Assembly: GCF_958295425.1 (NCBI RefSeq)
Contig: NC_081135.1
Span: forward strand, 21,894,180 to 21,958,179
DNA from: Solea solea
Lineage: Eukaryota; Chordata; Actinopteri; Pleuronectiformes; Soleidae
Length of the DNA stretch: 64,000 nt
Reading direction: 5' to 3'
Of this stretch, positions 13,801 to 28,500 are shown in pieces. Each line of letters starts with the position of its first letter. Position 1 is the stretch's first letter. The position numbers and the translations under genes were made by a program. Below the pieces are notes generated by a model. That model worked only from the letters and a program-made list of their open reading frames with translations, was not told the origin of the DNA and did no database searches.

Positions 13801-16800
13801 AACAGTTCAGCCACTGCTGAGAAAATAGTGTTGTATTGTTTTCCTGGGCTCTGCGAAGCGGATCGACACTTCCTTAATTTGATGTCGTCATCAGAAATCC
13901 TCACCACCGTAGCGCCTCCCGGTGCGGGCACTAGTCCGGGCACATCCGGTTGCGTACATTCAACCGCAGAAGAAGAAGAAGAACTAGTCTCGTTGTAGCT
14001 GCTGAGATGCAGAGCATCCACCGTGCCAGAGGGGGAGCGTTGTATCTGAGCGCTGGCCTATCTATTACGTCACTTCCAGGTACCTGGCCAATCACAGGAC
14101 AGTAGGAAAGCTCTCGTTGGCTGGCCAATCACAGCAACTGTTTGGTCTGAAACAGCGCGGCTGACGAGAGTGTCAGCGAGGAGATATTTTGATCGGCTCG
14201 TTTGCAGCGATTAGGAGGTTTTTAATTATGAAAACAAGTTAATATATGTAAGTAGACCTCCATAACTAACATATATGTGTGATACAAGCATTCTATGTCG
14301 CCTTTAACATATTTATGGGCCTTACAGAGTATCTAAGCTCTCTTTTTGTTTTGTTTATAAGCTGAAAACTTTACACAATTTATTCATCAAATCCATCTCT
14401 ATCAAATAGTTAGCAAACGAAAGATGCTGGAACAAGCGCGTGTTTGTCATTTTACCAAAGATTCATTATTTAATTGAAGTCCATGCTATTCATTTATTGA
14501 CTAAGTGTACCACCATTGTATAGCACATTCATACATGATTATTGTTGCTTTGTGTGGATAGACTGTGGTAATCTTGAATCACCACAGTCTTGTTTTGTTT
14601 TGCTTTGGGTTTTTTTCCCCAAAAACCGATTGTAGTCGGTTTACCATAGACTTAACCAGTTCCTTCCACATCATGTCAATGTCAAGAGCAGCCAATACAG
14701 CATCTGACCAATGGCAAGACAAACACATACAACAAATGCAGACAAAACAACTTGAAGCCGTAGAACAAATACTTTTTGAGACGTATGAAGTAAAAAATAA
14801 GAGTGTCAGAGTAATCAGCAACCCCCATAATGAGCACAATCATTTTTACAAAATGAACACAAAGTCCCTGCATGGTGCAACATTACAAATAGACTAAAAT
14901 AGAAAGACAGAGAGAGAGAAATTGAATTTCAAATAATCTAACACCCTTAAATGGAATGTAGAAAATGCATTTTCAAGCCTCTCCCCTGTGATTGAAACAG
15001 CTAACAAGGCATAAAACACACATGCACATGCACAGAAGCAGAGAAAGACAGATGTGGGTCTATGATGCTGACACACAGCTGTAAATTCCACATTCTTTCC
15101 AGTAAAAGTCCTCACAAAAAAAAAATTCCTATGATACTAAAAGATTATGAAAAATAAAATAAGAATCAAACTTTTCAATGTGCCTGATTCACAGGAGGTC
15201 CGTAAAGTACCTGTCCTCCCTCACAAACACAGTTAATTGCAGATCAGCTTTGATGCCACAGAAGGATCCTTCAGTCATCAACAGTCCCTCTAAAACTCCC
15301 CGTTTGAGCTGCTTTCTCACACAGCAGAGCATGATAGTGTTCGTGTGAGACAACCCCCCCAGCATTTGTTGGAGGTATCAAATGCACTAAGATCACAGGC
15401 AATTGCAGGTCAGGATGTGTTTGATCTGACATGGGTAGTGACATGTCAATACCCATCACTAACTCACACAGTGAGCAGGACAAAGCTGAGGAGGGAGACA
15501 AAACTGAGGCGGCTGCGATAACGGTAATGAAGACTCTTGAGGCGAACAGTGTCAACAGAAACTAAATCCCAGAACAAGAAACCTTAAGTGGTGGATCCAT
15601 GGACTGTCTGTCAAAGGCTGCTGTTCATAGTTAATGAAGGATATGACCTGCAACCTTTCCAGTTTGACCTTGACCCAGAGGAATGTCTGAGCCCACTACT
15701 CAATTTTGAGGGTGACGATTTCCCTTCTACACTTACTTGTCAAGACCCCTGTCAGTGAGCTGCAACAAGCAAACACCACCAAACAGAGGAGTAAAAAGAA
15801 AGCCAATGCCACTACGATCCCACCAAGAGAGTTAGCACTCTCTCGACCGTCTTCCCATCTGTAACTTCTGTGACTTTTTGCCACCTCCACCACAAATTCC
15901 ATCTGTTGCTGTTCAAGCAGAGCGCCAAACATCATTCAGTCATAACTTTTGTTTCCAACATGTCAGCATATTTTAAGAATCTGCATACATACAGTACATG
16001 TGTTTTCTGTGGTGATAAAAAAAAAAAAAAAAGGATGCAAGTGCAAAACAGGTTCACTTGGACCAAAATCCACACAGATATTTAAAGAGGTTCAATCTGT
16101 TCTCATCAGGAATGTCACACTCCTGACCTGAGAGATGTGCAAGGTTTCAGGTATCCTGACTCCAATGTCAACCCAATAATAAATCATAAATAATCAAAAA
16201 TAATAGAGTACATAGTTTCCTTGTCAGTGACTGCTTAGTACCGGCTTGATGCTCACAGTGTTAAAGTGTGGACACTCAGGGCAGCTACTCTGGGCGTCTA
16301 AACTCTGGGGGTCTAAATGCCAGGTGCGTGACAGGTACCCTGTCATCATCCCCTGTACATCTGTAAGGCGATGATGAGGGACGTGACAGAGCGGCAGTAT
16401 ATGACGCTCTTGGAATGAGAACGGGCGGCGAGATGGGGCAACGCGATCTTTCGGTCTGTCTGATGACAACGTTACTGACAGACAAGACAGACTATACTGT
16501 GGCATCTGGCCCAACCAATTATCATGACCAACATGTTGACAGTAAAAGGAAGAAGGGCTTGACCATGGGGTGGGGCTAGACAATTCCCCCCCCCACACAC
16601 ACAAAAGCACAAAAGAGTGGTGTCTGAAGTTGTATGTATGATTGATAATTGCTGTGTTAGGTTGTGAGAAGAGGTCAGTTTGGACTGTCTCCTCTGCTCT
16701 TTCACTTCACCATTTTGCTTATTTACACTCTTGCAAGATGGAGCAGTTTCAGAGTAACACAATTTGAATGTCACAGAGAAGTGCTCAGAATATTACAGTC

Positions 16801-19800
16801 TCCAATAATAAAATAATAATAATAAGTCTATTTCCCTGAAGTTGATTCTCACTTTTACCCATTTGTACTTTTCCATCACATGATATTTCCAAGCATGGAA
16901 ACAAGTCACAAAATAGAGGAACTATTATAGTTATACAGCAGTGAATTGTAAGTCGACCCAAGATGAAGAATCAAATGGAAATTGTTGTAACGCACTCCTT
17001 ACTTTTGCAGGTGCCGAGCGCTCCACCGTCTTATTGATTAACATCAATAATGTGATAGAGCATGACGTAGAAGTTGTAAGAAAAAAAATCACACATGCTA
17101 GACTTTCTGTTGGGGGTTCTATGACATACTACGCCATATAAAACAATTCATTTCCAGGGCCGATGAGTCCAGACACACTATGTCTGTCAGATCACGCTCC
17201 AATCGTATTTAATTATTAATTAACTAAATGATGAGCTGCAGTGGAGCAATTTTCGAGTCCTACAAGGTAAAACTGTCAGTTGATATTTGTAAATGGACTC
17301 TGCTGTGACCATGTTGTAAGTAGTGTTGTTTTCGAACACTGCAAATGTACATTTGTGAACACCAACTATAGATGACATACTATAGGCTATGATCTAATAC
17401 ATTATACAGGGGAAGGGGAACTTTGTGGCACTTTGTTTCTTTGTGTGTGTGTGTGTATTTCTTGCCATTTTAATTTTGACTGTGTGTGTGTACATGTATG
17501 CACTGTACATCTGCCACTGTTATCATGTACCAAGGTCGCAGCTGCTCGTCTTCATATATAATGATGTTGGGCGTCAATGCGAAGGAGCGAACTTGCTGAA
17601 TTCGAAACACCTGGCAGCCTTCAGCATGAGTCTCTGAGAATGGTTACAGTACATGCAACCCACATGTGTGATAGAAACAGGCGTGGTATGCCTTGATGAA
17701 TATCTGCACCATATCTCAATGTCAGGAAAAGAGCAATTCTACACTGAGTGTGCAATACTCCCTTTGCCAGCTGAGAACCATCTCTGGAAAGAACTCCCTG
17801 AAGTAGAGTTAATGTCATGAATTATGAGGTAGCTTGTAACGCTCAGAGCAAACATTTTTTATCCATGAGGCTCAGTGCATGGGAATGACAACTGGTGAGT
17901 CCACTTTGGTCCTAAACTAACTATCTATCCATGTGGATCGACAAGAGATTTGGAATTGATGCTTACCCAGGACAAACTATAACACCTTTGGTATATAAAT
18001 TTAGTTTAGATTTTAAGGTTGATCTTTGTCTTTGTACACAAAATTGACAATGAAAAAAAAGTATTTCAATTTGATGTCATCTAGCTGAGGGTAAGCTCTG
18101 ATCCTGGAGATCTTGAACAAAATTGGGAATTACTTCACCGGTGTTTGCAGTCTCCTTTCAGCCTTGAGGTATTAGAGACAACGCAAGGAGGAGGGATTTG
18201 GTTGAAGGCTTTCAATGGATAAAAAGAGGAAACAAGCCTGTCTTAATGACCCCTGTGACTTTTTGTGTGGCAGGATATATACATAAAATAAAGGCTTGTG
18301 TGCATAAGCGTACACAAAGACTGAAAAGAGTTAAAAGGCAGAGTTTGTGACCGCATCATGCTGGTGATGGCTGCTGTCTGGCTGTGACTCACATGCGGGT
18401 AGAAAGAAATGTTTTCCTCACAGTAAATCTGAACGTCTGCTGTGGCAAATTGTCTCAGTTGTTTAATTTGTGTGAAAAAAAGTGACGGATACATTGTACT
18501 ACCCCAAAATCTCTTGATCTCTCACTTTATTTATTTCCTAAATATCAATTTATTTCATTAAAAATAGGTCAGCATGTTAAAAGGGAGTTTATACTTTCTG
18601 TGCAGCCTTGCCTTCCAACAATAGTCACAACACAGAAAAAAAACACACACACACAAATAAAAACATCAAACAAAACCATGGCAAAACATACTAAGGCATG
18701 ATGTAACAATTTACATATCCCAAATGCGTCCGTTAAGGTGATAAGGGAAGTTCCCTTGCCAGCAATAATAGATTTGACAGATTATTTTCAAGATAACCAC
18801 CACAGTTTGTCTGCACCATTGCTTCTTAACAGCTAATGCGACTTCCTGCCACACCACCATCCACTTCCTGTTGGAGAGTTAAGCGCTGTAGTCACAGCGT
18901 TCAGTCATTAAACACCCTGAGGCAAATACATTTAAACAGAAGGAAAATCAGAAGAAAAACAGAACAGGGAGTAGGGTTAAAAAGCCCGGGCCACCGACTT
19001 AACTTAAGAATAAGAGGGACGGGTGAATGAAAACGTCCACAGCCAAATTCATAAGGAGCAGCATGGGAACAGCTGTGATACAGCATACGTGAAGTTATGA
19101 TTTCATGAGGAGCAGCTGCAGAAATACCAAATCAATGGTGTGAGTAACATCTAGAGACATCTACAGAAAAGAGAGGAAACACATGGGACTAAGGGCTGTC
19201 ATGAGCTGATAAGGTATGACGTTGATCTGGCCAGATTTTGAAAGAGATCTGTGTTGTATTGTACTTGACAGTGAGTGCCTAGTGGGCTGTGTTGCAAGTT
19301 TAATTTAGGACGTTTGACATAAATTGAATTAACATATAGGGATACACAAGTAGCTGATTGGACTCTGTCTCAGACCTTAAAGAACGTATAGGGAACGGGG
19401 GGCTTATTTGACTAAATGAAAATGGCTATTAGTGTTTTTTTTTAACGTTCATTCTCATTGCTTAATTCAACCCAAACACACTTGAGCTAGTTTTGCCTGA
19501 ACATTTACAAAATGTTTGTGTCCACAACTCACATTGTGCAATAAACATAAACACAAAAATAGTATTGGTAACACTTTAGATTAGGGAACACATATTCACC
19601 ATGAACTAGGTGCTTACTAACATATACTTATATAAGTAGCATAGCAGACCTTTAGTAGTAATTATTACGCACGTATTAACACCTTAATCAGGAAAAATCT
19701 TAATTCATGTCGTAATAGAGGTAGAATAAGATTATGTAGAATAAGGTATAAATACATGCTTAATAATTACTAATAAAGGGCTAGTGTGCTGTTTATGCAT

Positions 19801-22532
19801 GTTAGTGAGCACCTAGTTAATAGTGAATATGTGTTCCCTAATCTTTAGTGTTTCCATAGCATTTAATTCACCCCCATGATCATTCTGTTTTTCTGTATGC
19901 ATTTCTTTCTAGTATATCTCACACACACTATTAATTCTGTCAAAGCAAAACAATACATTTGATTGGATAAAAATATAAGCATGTTTATGTTTGAATATTG
20001 AAACCTTTTGTCTAGCTACTTGGAAAGGGACTGGGAGCTACTCGGAGCTCGCAAGCTACGCGTTGGAGACCCCTACTATAAGGGAATTTCTTTGAGGAAT
20101 ATGCACAATTATTTGTGTTTCTCTCATGGATACACTACTGTATATGGACATAGACGCTTGCACGGTTTGCCTTCTGACACAAAAATATCTGACAGACATT
20201 GGATCATCAAAAAAATGTTTGCACAGAGAATTATAAACATAGACAAAGTCAGAGTCAAAGAAATCTGCAGCAAGTCTATAACATGCATTCAAATTCAAAA
20301 TATAAAACATAAGTCCCTAAAAACATTAAAATTACACATTGAATGTGGTGAAAACTTACTTAACATTCTCCCTGGGGGATCACTTTAGGTTTAGGAGTGT
20401 GATCGAAGTAGTGTGTTTGTAGGAGTGTGTTTGTATTTACTCCTTCGGCAGCTGGGCCCCCTATAGCGCCTTCCTGAAGGCAGGAGCTGGTATTCCTCAT
20501 GAAAGGGGCCAGTAGAGATCATTTTGGCCAGCCTCAGTGTTTACTTAGGGCAACTGCTGATCACAGACAATCACCAAATTGATCAATCGAGTAATCACTG
20601 CAGCTCCACTCACAGAACCTCCAGAGACTTTATGGCCTATATGTTGTTAAGTTAAGTATGACCTTGAGGCTGTGATAAAAGCTGACATGAAAAGTATGCA
20701 TGGTGAATGTCACAATAACCTAAAAAAAAATTTGGAGTACAAAAAGGGAGCTGCAGGGGCAGGAGGACAGGGTCACTCTGCAGCGAACAGGACATGACTT
20801 TAAAGGAGAACATGAACTTAGAGCACAGAGACCTGAGTCGGGCAGAGCAAGAACTCCCACTGTACTCCTCTGGTTTAGCTCCAGTGTAAACACAGCTCCA
20901 GGTTCTGCCCGGGGCTTGACACAGCTGGACCTCCCCCTTCCTTCAGGTCAAATAGAGACTCAACTCCATTTCCCAGTGGGCAAACACTTGTAATCATGGC
21001 TTCCTGCTACAGAATGAAATAAATGGAGCTGTTCAGGTGTTGGTACCATAAGGGCAGCCTGCCTTGTCTAGTTGCACTGACAGATTTGGCTCACCCCCCT
21101 AATCATACGATCAGTGACATCCAGATCCAGCGATTCTTCCGAAATAACCTGGATAACCTCACAGGAAATCCAGAAAATGAGGATAATCAGCCAAAATGAG
21201 GGCAGACAGGAATCAAGAATGATATAAGGTCAGGTTGTAGGGGGTGGGGGGTGGAAAGCCTATAAGGGAACATGGTTGTGTTTGATGCCAGATTATCTAG
21301 CAACCCATTAAGTTTTTTGGGGAAATTTCACATTCACATCATGGTGACACAAGAAGAAAAGCCAAAGGATAACCAAAGTAATTAAGACTGAATATATGTG
21401 CTAATATGTGCACCCTGTGTATATGAACCAAAAATGAGGGCAATCTACATTTGACCAAAGTGATGGCAAAGCATCAAGTAGAGACTGTCATCCATGGAGT
21501 TACACCACTGCTATGGCTAAATCATTTTTCCCTACATATAGTCAGTCTAATCAGACTACAATAATGGAAGGAAATGATTGGTCTATGATGTCTCCAGTCT
21601 CAACAGTGAGATCATTGAACGGCCGTGTTCCTACCTGATGAGATATAGATTTGACATCATGATTGAGACCATGACTAATCCCCAAGTCCCTCTCCCCCAA
21701 TAAATCAAATTCAGATAAATTACTGAAGAAATTCAATCACTCTGCAAACACTTGCTGAAGCAGACAGTACATGAGAAATCCCAGGATACATTTGTGAGAA
21801 TGGAGTATATGTGGTCTTTAAAGGTAAACACAGCTGACACAATCTTTCCATGTGAGCTCACTGAGGAGACTCACCTCCATTGAGGACAGACAGATGCACA
21901 AAGACACACATGCAGGGGGACCACGTGAGGGGGAATGAGCGGGATAACTGAGAGAGAGCTGAAATTTGAAGGAGACAAGCTGGGAGAGGAAGAGTAAAAA
22001 AAAAATAGAGAGGGAGGACAGTGTCTGCTGAATGTCCCTTTCAGAGATAGATGAAGCAAGAGTGAGGGGACAGAAGACAGGGGTGGTAGAGACAGGAGGC
22101 ATAATGAGGCTATAAAAGGAAGTGAGAGTTCTACAGGCAGACGAAGGCCAAGGAGGACTGGGAGGACCACGACTTTGGAATTCTTTCAGCATAGCCTGAT
22201 GGGACTCCTGTGTCCCTCCATTAATCATTGTAAGATGGAGTAAGGGCAAAGGACATGGGCGGATGCATACATGTCCAAATATACAGTATGTTGGGATTTT
22301 CCAGAAACAAATTCCACAATGAATTGACTTCCAAACTTACTTCCAAGTCAAATAAATGTCAGTTGAAACTGCTGGAGTTTACGAATGGGATTTAAGTTTA
22401 AACAAACCAGAATTAATCAGTATCAGGAAGGGACAGCAATAATAATAATAATGCTAGGGATGGAGGAAAATGTACAAATGCACATTGTACAGTTAATGCA
22501 TTTTCAACCCTTGGCAGACATTCAATATTAAT

Positions 22533-22577
<45 letters not shown>

Positions 22578-25500
22578 GTCAATGGAAAGCACAGACATAG
22601 AAGGTAGAACACATTGAGAGGCCTTTAAAAAACCTGAGGCACAAAGGAATGTAATGTAAATACTTCTCATATCTGTAAAGTCAACTTCTGTGATGAAACA
22701 GACAAAGAGAGTTAGAGAGAGAGAGAGAGAGAGAGAGAGAGCGTTTGTGATATAGCTGTAGTTTGTGTTGTACCAGGGCAGAGGTTCATGTGTTGTGTGT
22801 GACCACAGACTGTTACACATGACTGAGAATGAAAATGAAGCATGAACGGCGATTATCTATGTTATCTATGTTGTCTTCCATACTGAACTTCTACATATTT
22901 TCTCAGCATGGTAACGTCTATGTGAAAAAACAATAACATAATTAAAATACATCACACAAGCCTCTCTCATGTTGCTGCACGTATAGTACGAACAGGACGA
23001 CTGAGTTTGTGACATTGCGAATATAGTACATCTTTGCAAACTATGTGGGATCCAGTTGGGTTGTAAAGCAGCCCCTGACACATTTAACTCCACCCCATTT
23101 CCTTTTTCCTGTTTGGAGAACCTCTCTGGATAATCTATTTTCTCTTTGCACAGTTTTGCGCGCAGGATGTTTCCCTTAGAATCTGACTTCATGAGGTCTA
23201 AAGACAAACACAAACCCCCCCACACTGCACGTGCAATAAAGAGAGAACGAAAATGGTGAAAAGCAAATTGGCTGGCTAATTAAAGACCTCTTTCAGGACC
23301 CTACAAACAAATTCCACACAAATCTCTCACATTTCAATATCACAATAACCTGCTTTCAACAGCACACATCCAAGCATACCAGTCCTTTCCTCGCAGTTGC
23401 AACGCAAAAATCACGGACACTAATAAAATAATCCCCTACACAAAGTCACCGCCACCTCATTCACCTCCAAAGGAAGCAGGAAACTTTTTGTATCAAACAA
23501 CGGACACACCTAATGCACACCACTTCAATTCAACACTGGCGGGAAAAAATGCGGAAAGGTCAGAGGGGTTCATCCCTGAGGTGATGGCAACACCTCAGTG
23601 GAAACTACATGCCACTTCTCTTGCAGTCTTTCCCTCACTAGACAACCCACACACATAAACATCACTGACAGGGAAGCCCCACAAACAGCCTTCTCATCTG
23701 AGCCTGTGGTTTCCTGCAGCAGTGCACAATGGCCTCTTCCCTTGATTGTTATAGCCAGGCACATTCCATATCACAGCCACTATGTTGGCAAGGGACGTTC
23801 TGCCATTTTTCTCCCCTTATCACAGGCAGACATCTTCCCCCTCGCGCCGGACACATGCCTTCCTCCCCCATGAAACAATCACATATGAGAGGTCAGTCAC
23901 GTGTCTGATTTCCATTTGGTGACCCCATCAAACATCACTCATGCACATCTAAAACGCAGGCTTGCGCTTTTATAGTATCCCTAGTGAGCTGTATGTACTT
24001 ACACAAAGCATCACCTTACACCCTTTAATGAATGGGAACCGTACTTCCATCTTTTGCAATGTTTTCTTTCCTACTCTCCAATGGACAACCCACACAAATA
24101 TTTTGATTTGGTCTGACCTGGAGGAATACAGTGCCAAAAAGGCACATGCAGATGGATGCAACATTTACACACAATCACCCAGTTGGCCCGGAAAGAAGTT
24201 AATCACTAAAGCAGACATTGCCACTGGGCGTCCAAGTACTGTAAGAATCTGACGCCAAAAACGTTTCTTCCTCGGCCACAGACAAAATTCCCAAAAGTCA
24301 CACATCCGCGGCCAGCATCATCCTCTCACCCCAGCGTACTCAAACACATGTTGAAATATATTCTCAAACATGAGAATCAAAGCCTCTCAAAGGGCCCTGT
24401 ACGAAACATCCTGTTAACATTACGGCCTCAAGAGCCTTCCTTCCTCTGCCAGTGGACACTGATAAATGGCATGTGTGCGCATGGTTTATGTGTGTGTGCA
24501 AAGAGGGGGTGTACCTGCACCAATGCACGGAATTATGTTTTAGCCATCATGAGCAGCATTGTCCAAACTTCCCACAAAAGCATCACATCTCTGAGCGGTA
24601 TTCAGTACTGGAAATACAGATGATAGGATTCTTGGATGTGCGGTAAAAACTATCCTGTACTGTCCTGGACGTGGCACATTTCAGTTAAAGTTGACTTTGG
24701 GGTTTGGTTTGCCAACAAGCTAGTGTCACGGTGTTGCACTTTAACCCTAGCAATGTGACGGAGGAAGGAGTCATGTGAGGAATTCATCTAATATAGTTAG
24801 AAATCCCGCTTTACTGAGTTCAATTTCTTCAAATTCAGTTAAGCTAACCGATATGTTAAGTAATGATCTATTACATTTAGTTTTAAATAATTGGTAGGTT
24901 GGACTGGTGATCTGTCCAGGGTGTACCGCGCCTTTCGCCCTATGTCAGCTGAGATTCTGTGACCCTCATGTGGAGGATAAAGCGGCAGAAGCTGGACGGG
25001 TGGATAATTGGGAAGTTTAGTTTCTTAAGTGAGGATTCAATGGATTTGTGTTAGATCATCTCATAGCTCTTCTGGCACTTCACACACAATGAAAGTGAAA
25101 TATTAATATAATTGATTATGGGGCCTTTGCACAGCAGCCAAGATCACAGAAAAAGAACACACAGGAATAAGTAATGAAATGAACAATGGCTGAGTTCTAT
25201 TTAGCATCCTCACTTGCAGGTCACACTATCCTGACGTACATGAAATGAACAAAGCCATTGCTGATTTCATTGCTTATTATAACAAAACAGAAACATTTTA
25301 TGGAGAAAATATATGTAAAAGAGGGTTGAATAGAGATGAATTCTCTTCCCACCAAACACCTGGAAAATCAAATTGTCAGGGGGGCATGGGTGTCATGTAG
25401 GTGTGGAGGGAAATGATTTTACTGCCCTCCCCACTATAGGCGCTTTCCGTTATGCAATTCTAACATGGCTCGGCTCAAGCTCTACAAATTTTTTTGCTTC

Positions 25501-28500
25501 TTTATTAGGAATAGTACCTGGTGCGTTTTTGGTACCTGCTGTAATGAGGTTCCAAGTGAGCTGAACTGATACTAAAATGTGACATCAACAGATTTCCTGT
25601 GGCAACAGAATCTGCCACAGGAATCACACCTTACAACGTAGGCCCAACTGTAGGTCAGTTAAAAAGACTTAAAAATCCCAGAAACACACGTTCCTCTCCA
25701 ACATTTAGCATGGACATTTCTAATATCTCAATATCTAACAGAGGATTCGAAAAGCCGGCGATCGTGAGCCAAATCACATGCCACTGTATTTTCGTTGGTC
25801 ATGCAGGAAGTACTCGACTAATCTTTTTAATTAACTGTTTCTAATTGAGTACACCGAAAAAGAACTGCTCTGCTCGTTGCTGTTGTGTGTGTCGCGAATA
25901 AAGTGTCAGGGACTATGAAGTAATGGAAAACGACGTGCCTGATACCAAATCGACAAGAGTGAAAAGTCCCATATGACAGGAAGGGTCCCACTTGTCTCTA
26001 AATGTAAATAAATGTGGAAAAAATAAAAATATGATAGATGATATACAATCTTGACAATTAATAAGCATGGGAATTGTAAAGCGTCACATGGATTCAGACG
26101 GTGGGAAAGAGTCATATGGCGCAGAGGCAGGGGTCGGGTTCAAAGAACTGCGTCAGTCCCAGGGGCTAGATTTGAGTTTGATATTAAACAGAAACAGAAA
26201 TACAGCTGAAATAGACACAGTTGAGTTTGGGAAACTGTGAGTGTTGGACGATAAAGATCACAAAGTGAAAGTGTGATTGGTTCCTGCTTCCGGCAATGTG
26301 TTTAAACATTAGTTCAACTCACTGCCTCAAAACCTTCAAATGAAACGTATCGTCCTTTCAACAACATCTGTAACATATCTGATGTAGATATTTTCTCAAA
26401 CAGTCACATGTTGTTTGTCTGTCACACCCAGGAACTGAAGCTATTTTGTTTCTGGATAATAACCTGCCTGCACCGAGCATGTGGACGATGACAAATTAAA
26501 TTTAGCCCTTTGCTTCCTCTTATCACCACCTTGGAGCAGAGCTGCACAATACACAGAGGAGCTGAGCTGTGTCACATGCTTTTAATAGATGCCTGGTGAA
26601 ATCTGATAAAAGGAGGGGACAACGGCGCCTTTTCATCACACTCAAGAAAATAACTTTTTATATGAGAGCCTTGTGTATTATATTAAATGTCTAAAAGGGG
26701 CGCTGAACATCTGAAATTCTGCACAAGCATCAACAAACAACAAATCATGCTCATGAGCTACAGGCTCATGTACTCATCACAGGCTGTGATTTATTTATTT
26801 TTTACTCCTTTTATCAATGCCTTATCCACGCCTAACACCAACACGTCGCAGCAATAAAGGTCTATTTTATTTAATTATGTTTTTTGTTTAGCTGGCCAGG
26901 CCAAACATCATAATCATTTGATGTATCATCTATTTCAACCTCTAGGGCGCCCATAAAGCCATAGGCGTACAACAAAGATAACATTTTTTTTACACATATG
27001 GGGTTATTTTCCATGGACACATGGAGCTGCATCAGTGATAATGAACATGCATCCCCCCCCCCCAATAACAGGATATGCACCATGGGTCTATACACGCAAA
27101 GTGTTTTCCATTGAGCCATGTGTGAATAGACAATCAGCCAAGTAGATGATGTCTTACTTAATTCATGGCATGTAAATGGAACAATTCAAACACACTTTAA
27201 AGGACAATACTTAAACATGTACTGTGTACAACTAGAGGGAATCACTGTCAGTGACAGGTAAAGCTGAATCTTCAGACAAATTTCAAGAATGAAGAAAAAC
27301 CCACAACACACGTGCCAGTAACGTTTTTCCTCACTGTTGTTTCATAGCAGTAAAGCTGACGACGTCATTTAAAGGTGACCAAAATGAAATGGTCCGTTAC
27401 CTTGAGCAGAAATAGAGATTCTCATTGTCTGACATTATTAAGTATTTTTAAGGCTATTGTGTGAAAATGTTCATTGCTCATTTAACTGCTGCTATAAATT
27501 TGGGGATCGACACACACACACACACACACTGAGTATCTAACTTTGCTTTACAATACATAAAGACACACAATGACAACTTTATACAACCACATATCAGTGT
27601 TGGCTGGTGATAAAAATGTAAAAAGAAAACCCCAGTACGTCATGTAGGTCTTTCTACCAGTGATGTGCTGTATTACGATCCTACAGACTGACCTTAGTTT
27701 TTTATGACTCAAAAGAAGAGAACGCGGATCAACGTGACAGCTAAGAGATCGATTAAAGATCAAACATGATGATTGTTGTTCGGAGCTGTGAGTGAGTGAT
27801 GGAGAGAGAAGGGAGGGGGGAAGGTGGAGAAGAGAGAGAGAGAGAACAGCTGCGGAGGTGTACGAGCCAAGCAATCTTATTTGGGTTATTTATTGCCGGA
27901 ATAAGGGCTTATTTGAGTAATGCTTACAGGGATAAGCTATTTACATGAGTAATCACATGAGTCACAGTCGAGCGTTACCGGAAACCTAATGTGCATAAAA
28001 ACGTAGTCACTGGAGTACATCGACTCGCTGGCCAGGATCTGGACAGGACCAAGTCCAGGTCAGATCACCTGACTACTAAAAGTTGAATCACATAAGCACA
28101 GACTCACAGCGTCCATGCCTTAGAAGGTTATATATTTACACAGAAAGTCCATCCATCCTTTACCTACCACTTTTAGGAGAGACAAATAACCATTCACTCT
28201 CACATTCACACCTATGGTCACTTTCGAGTGACCAAATGACCTAATCCCCATATTGCATGTTTTTGGACTGTCGGAGGAAGCCGGAGAACCCGGCGAAAGA
28301 GACTGTCCTCCAATTAAACGTACATATAGGTCGTATGCAGGAATTACGACCTATGTTTACGTTTTCAAAACATGCGCCCCTAGCGGTTGTATACATAACA
28401 GCAACCACTTCCGCCTTAGACGCCGTATCTAGTGGCTTCGCCGATGTCGGCACCGGCAGTCGGCTCAGTGGCGAGAGCGCTGCGCCAGAGCACGGTCGAC

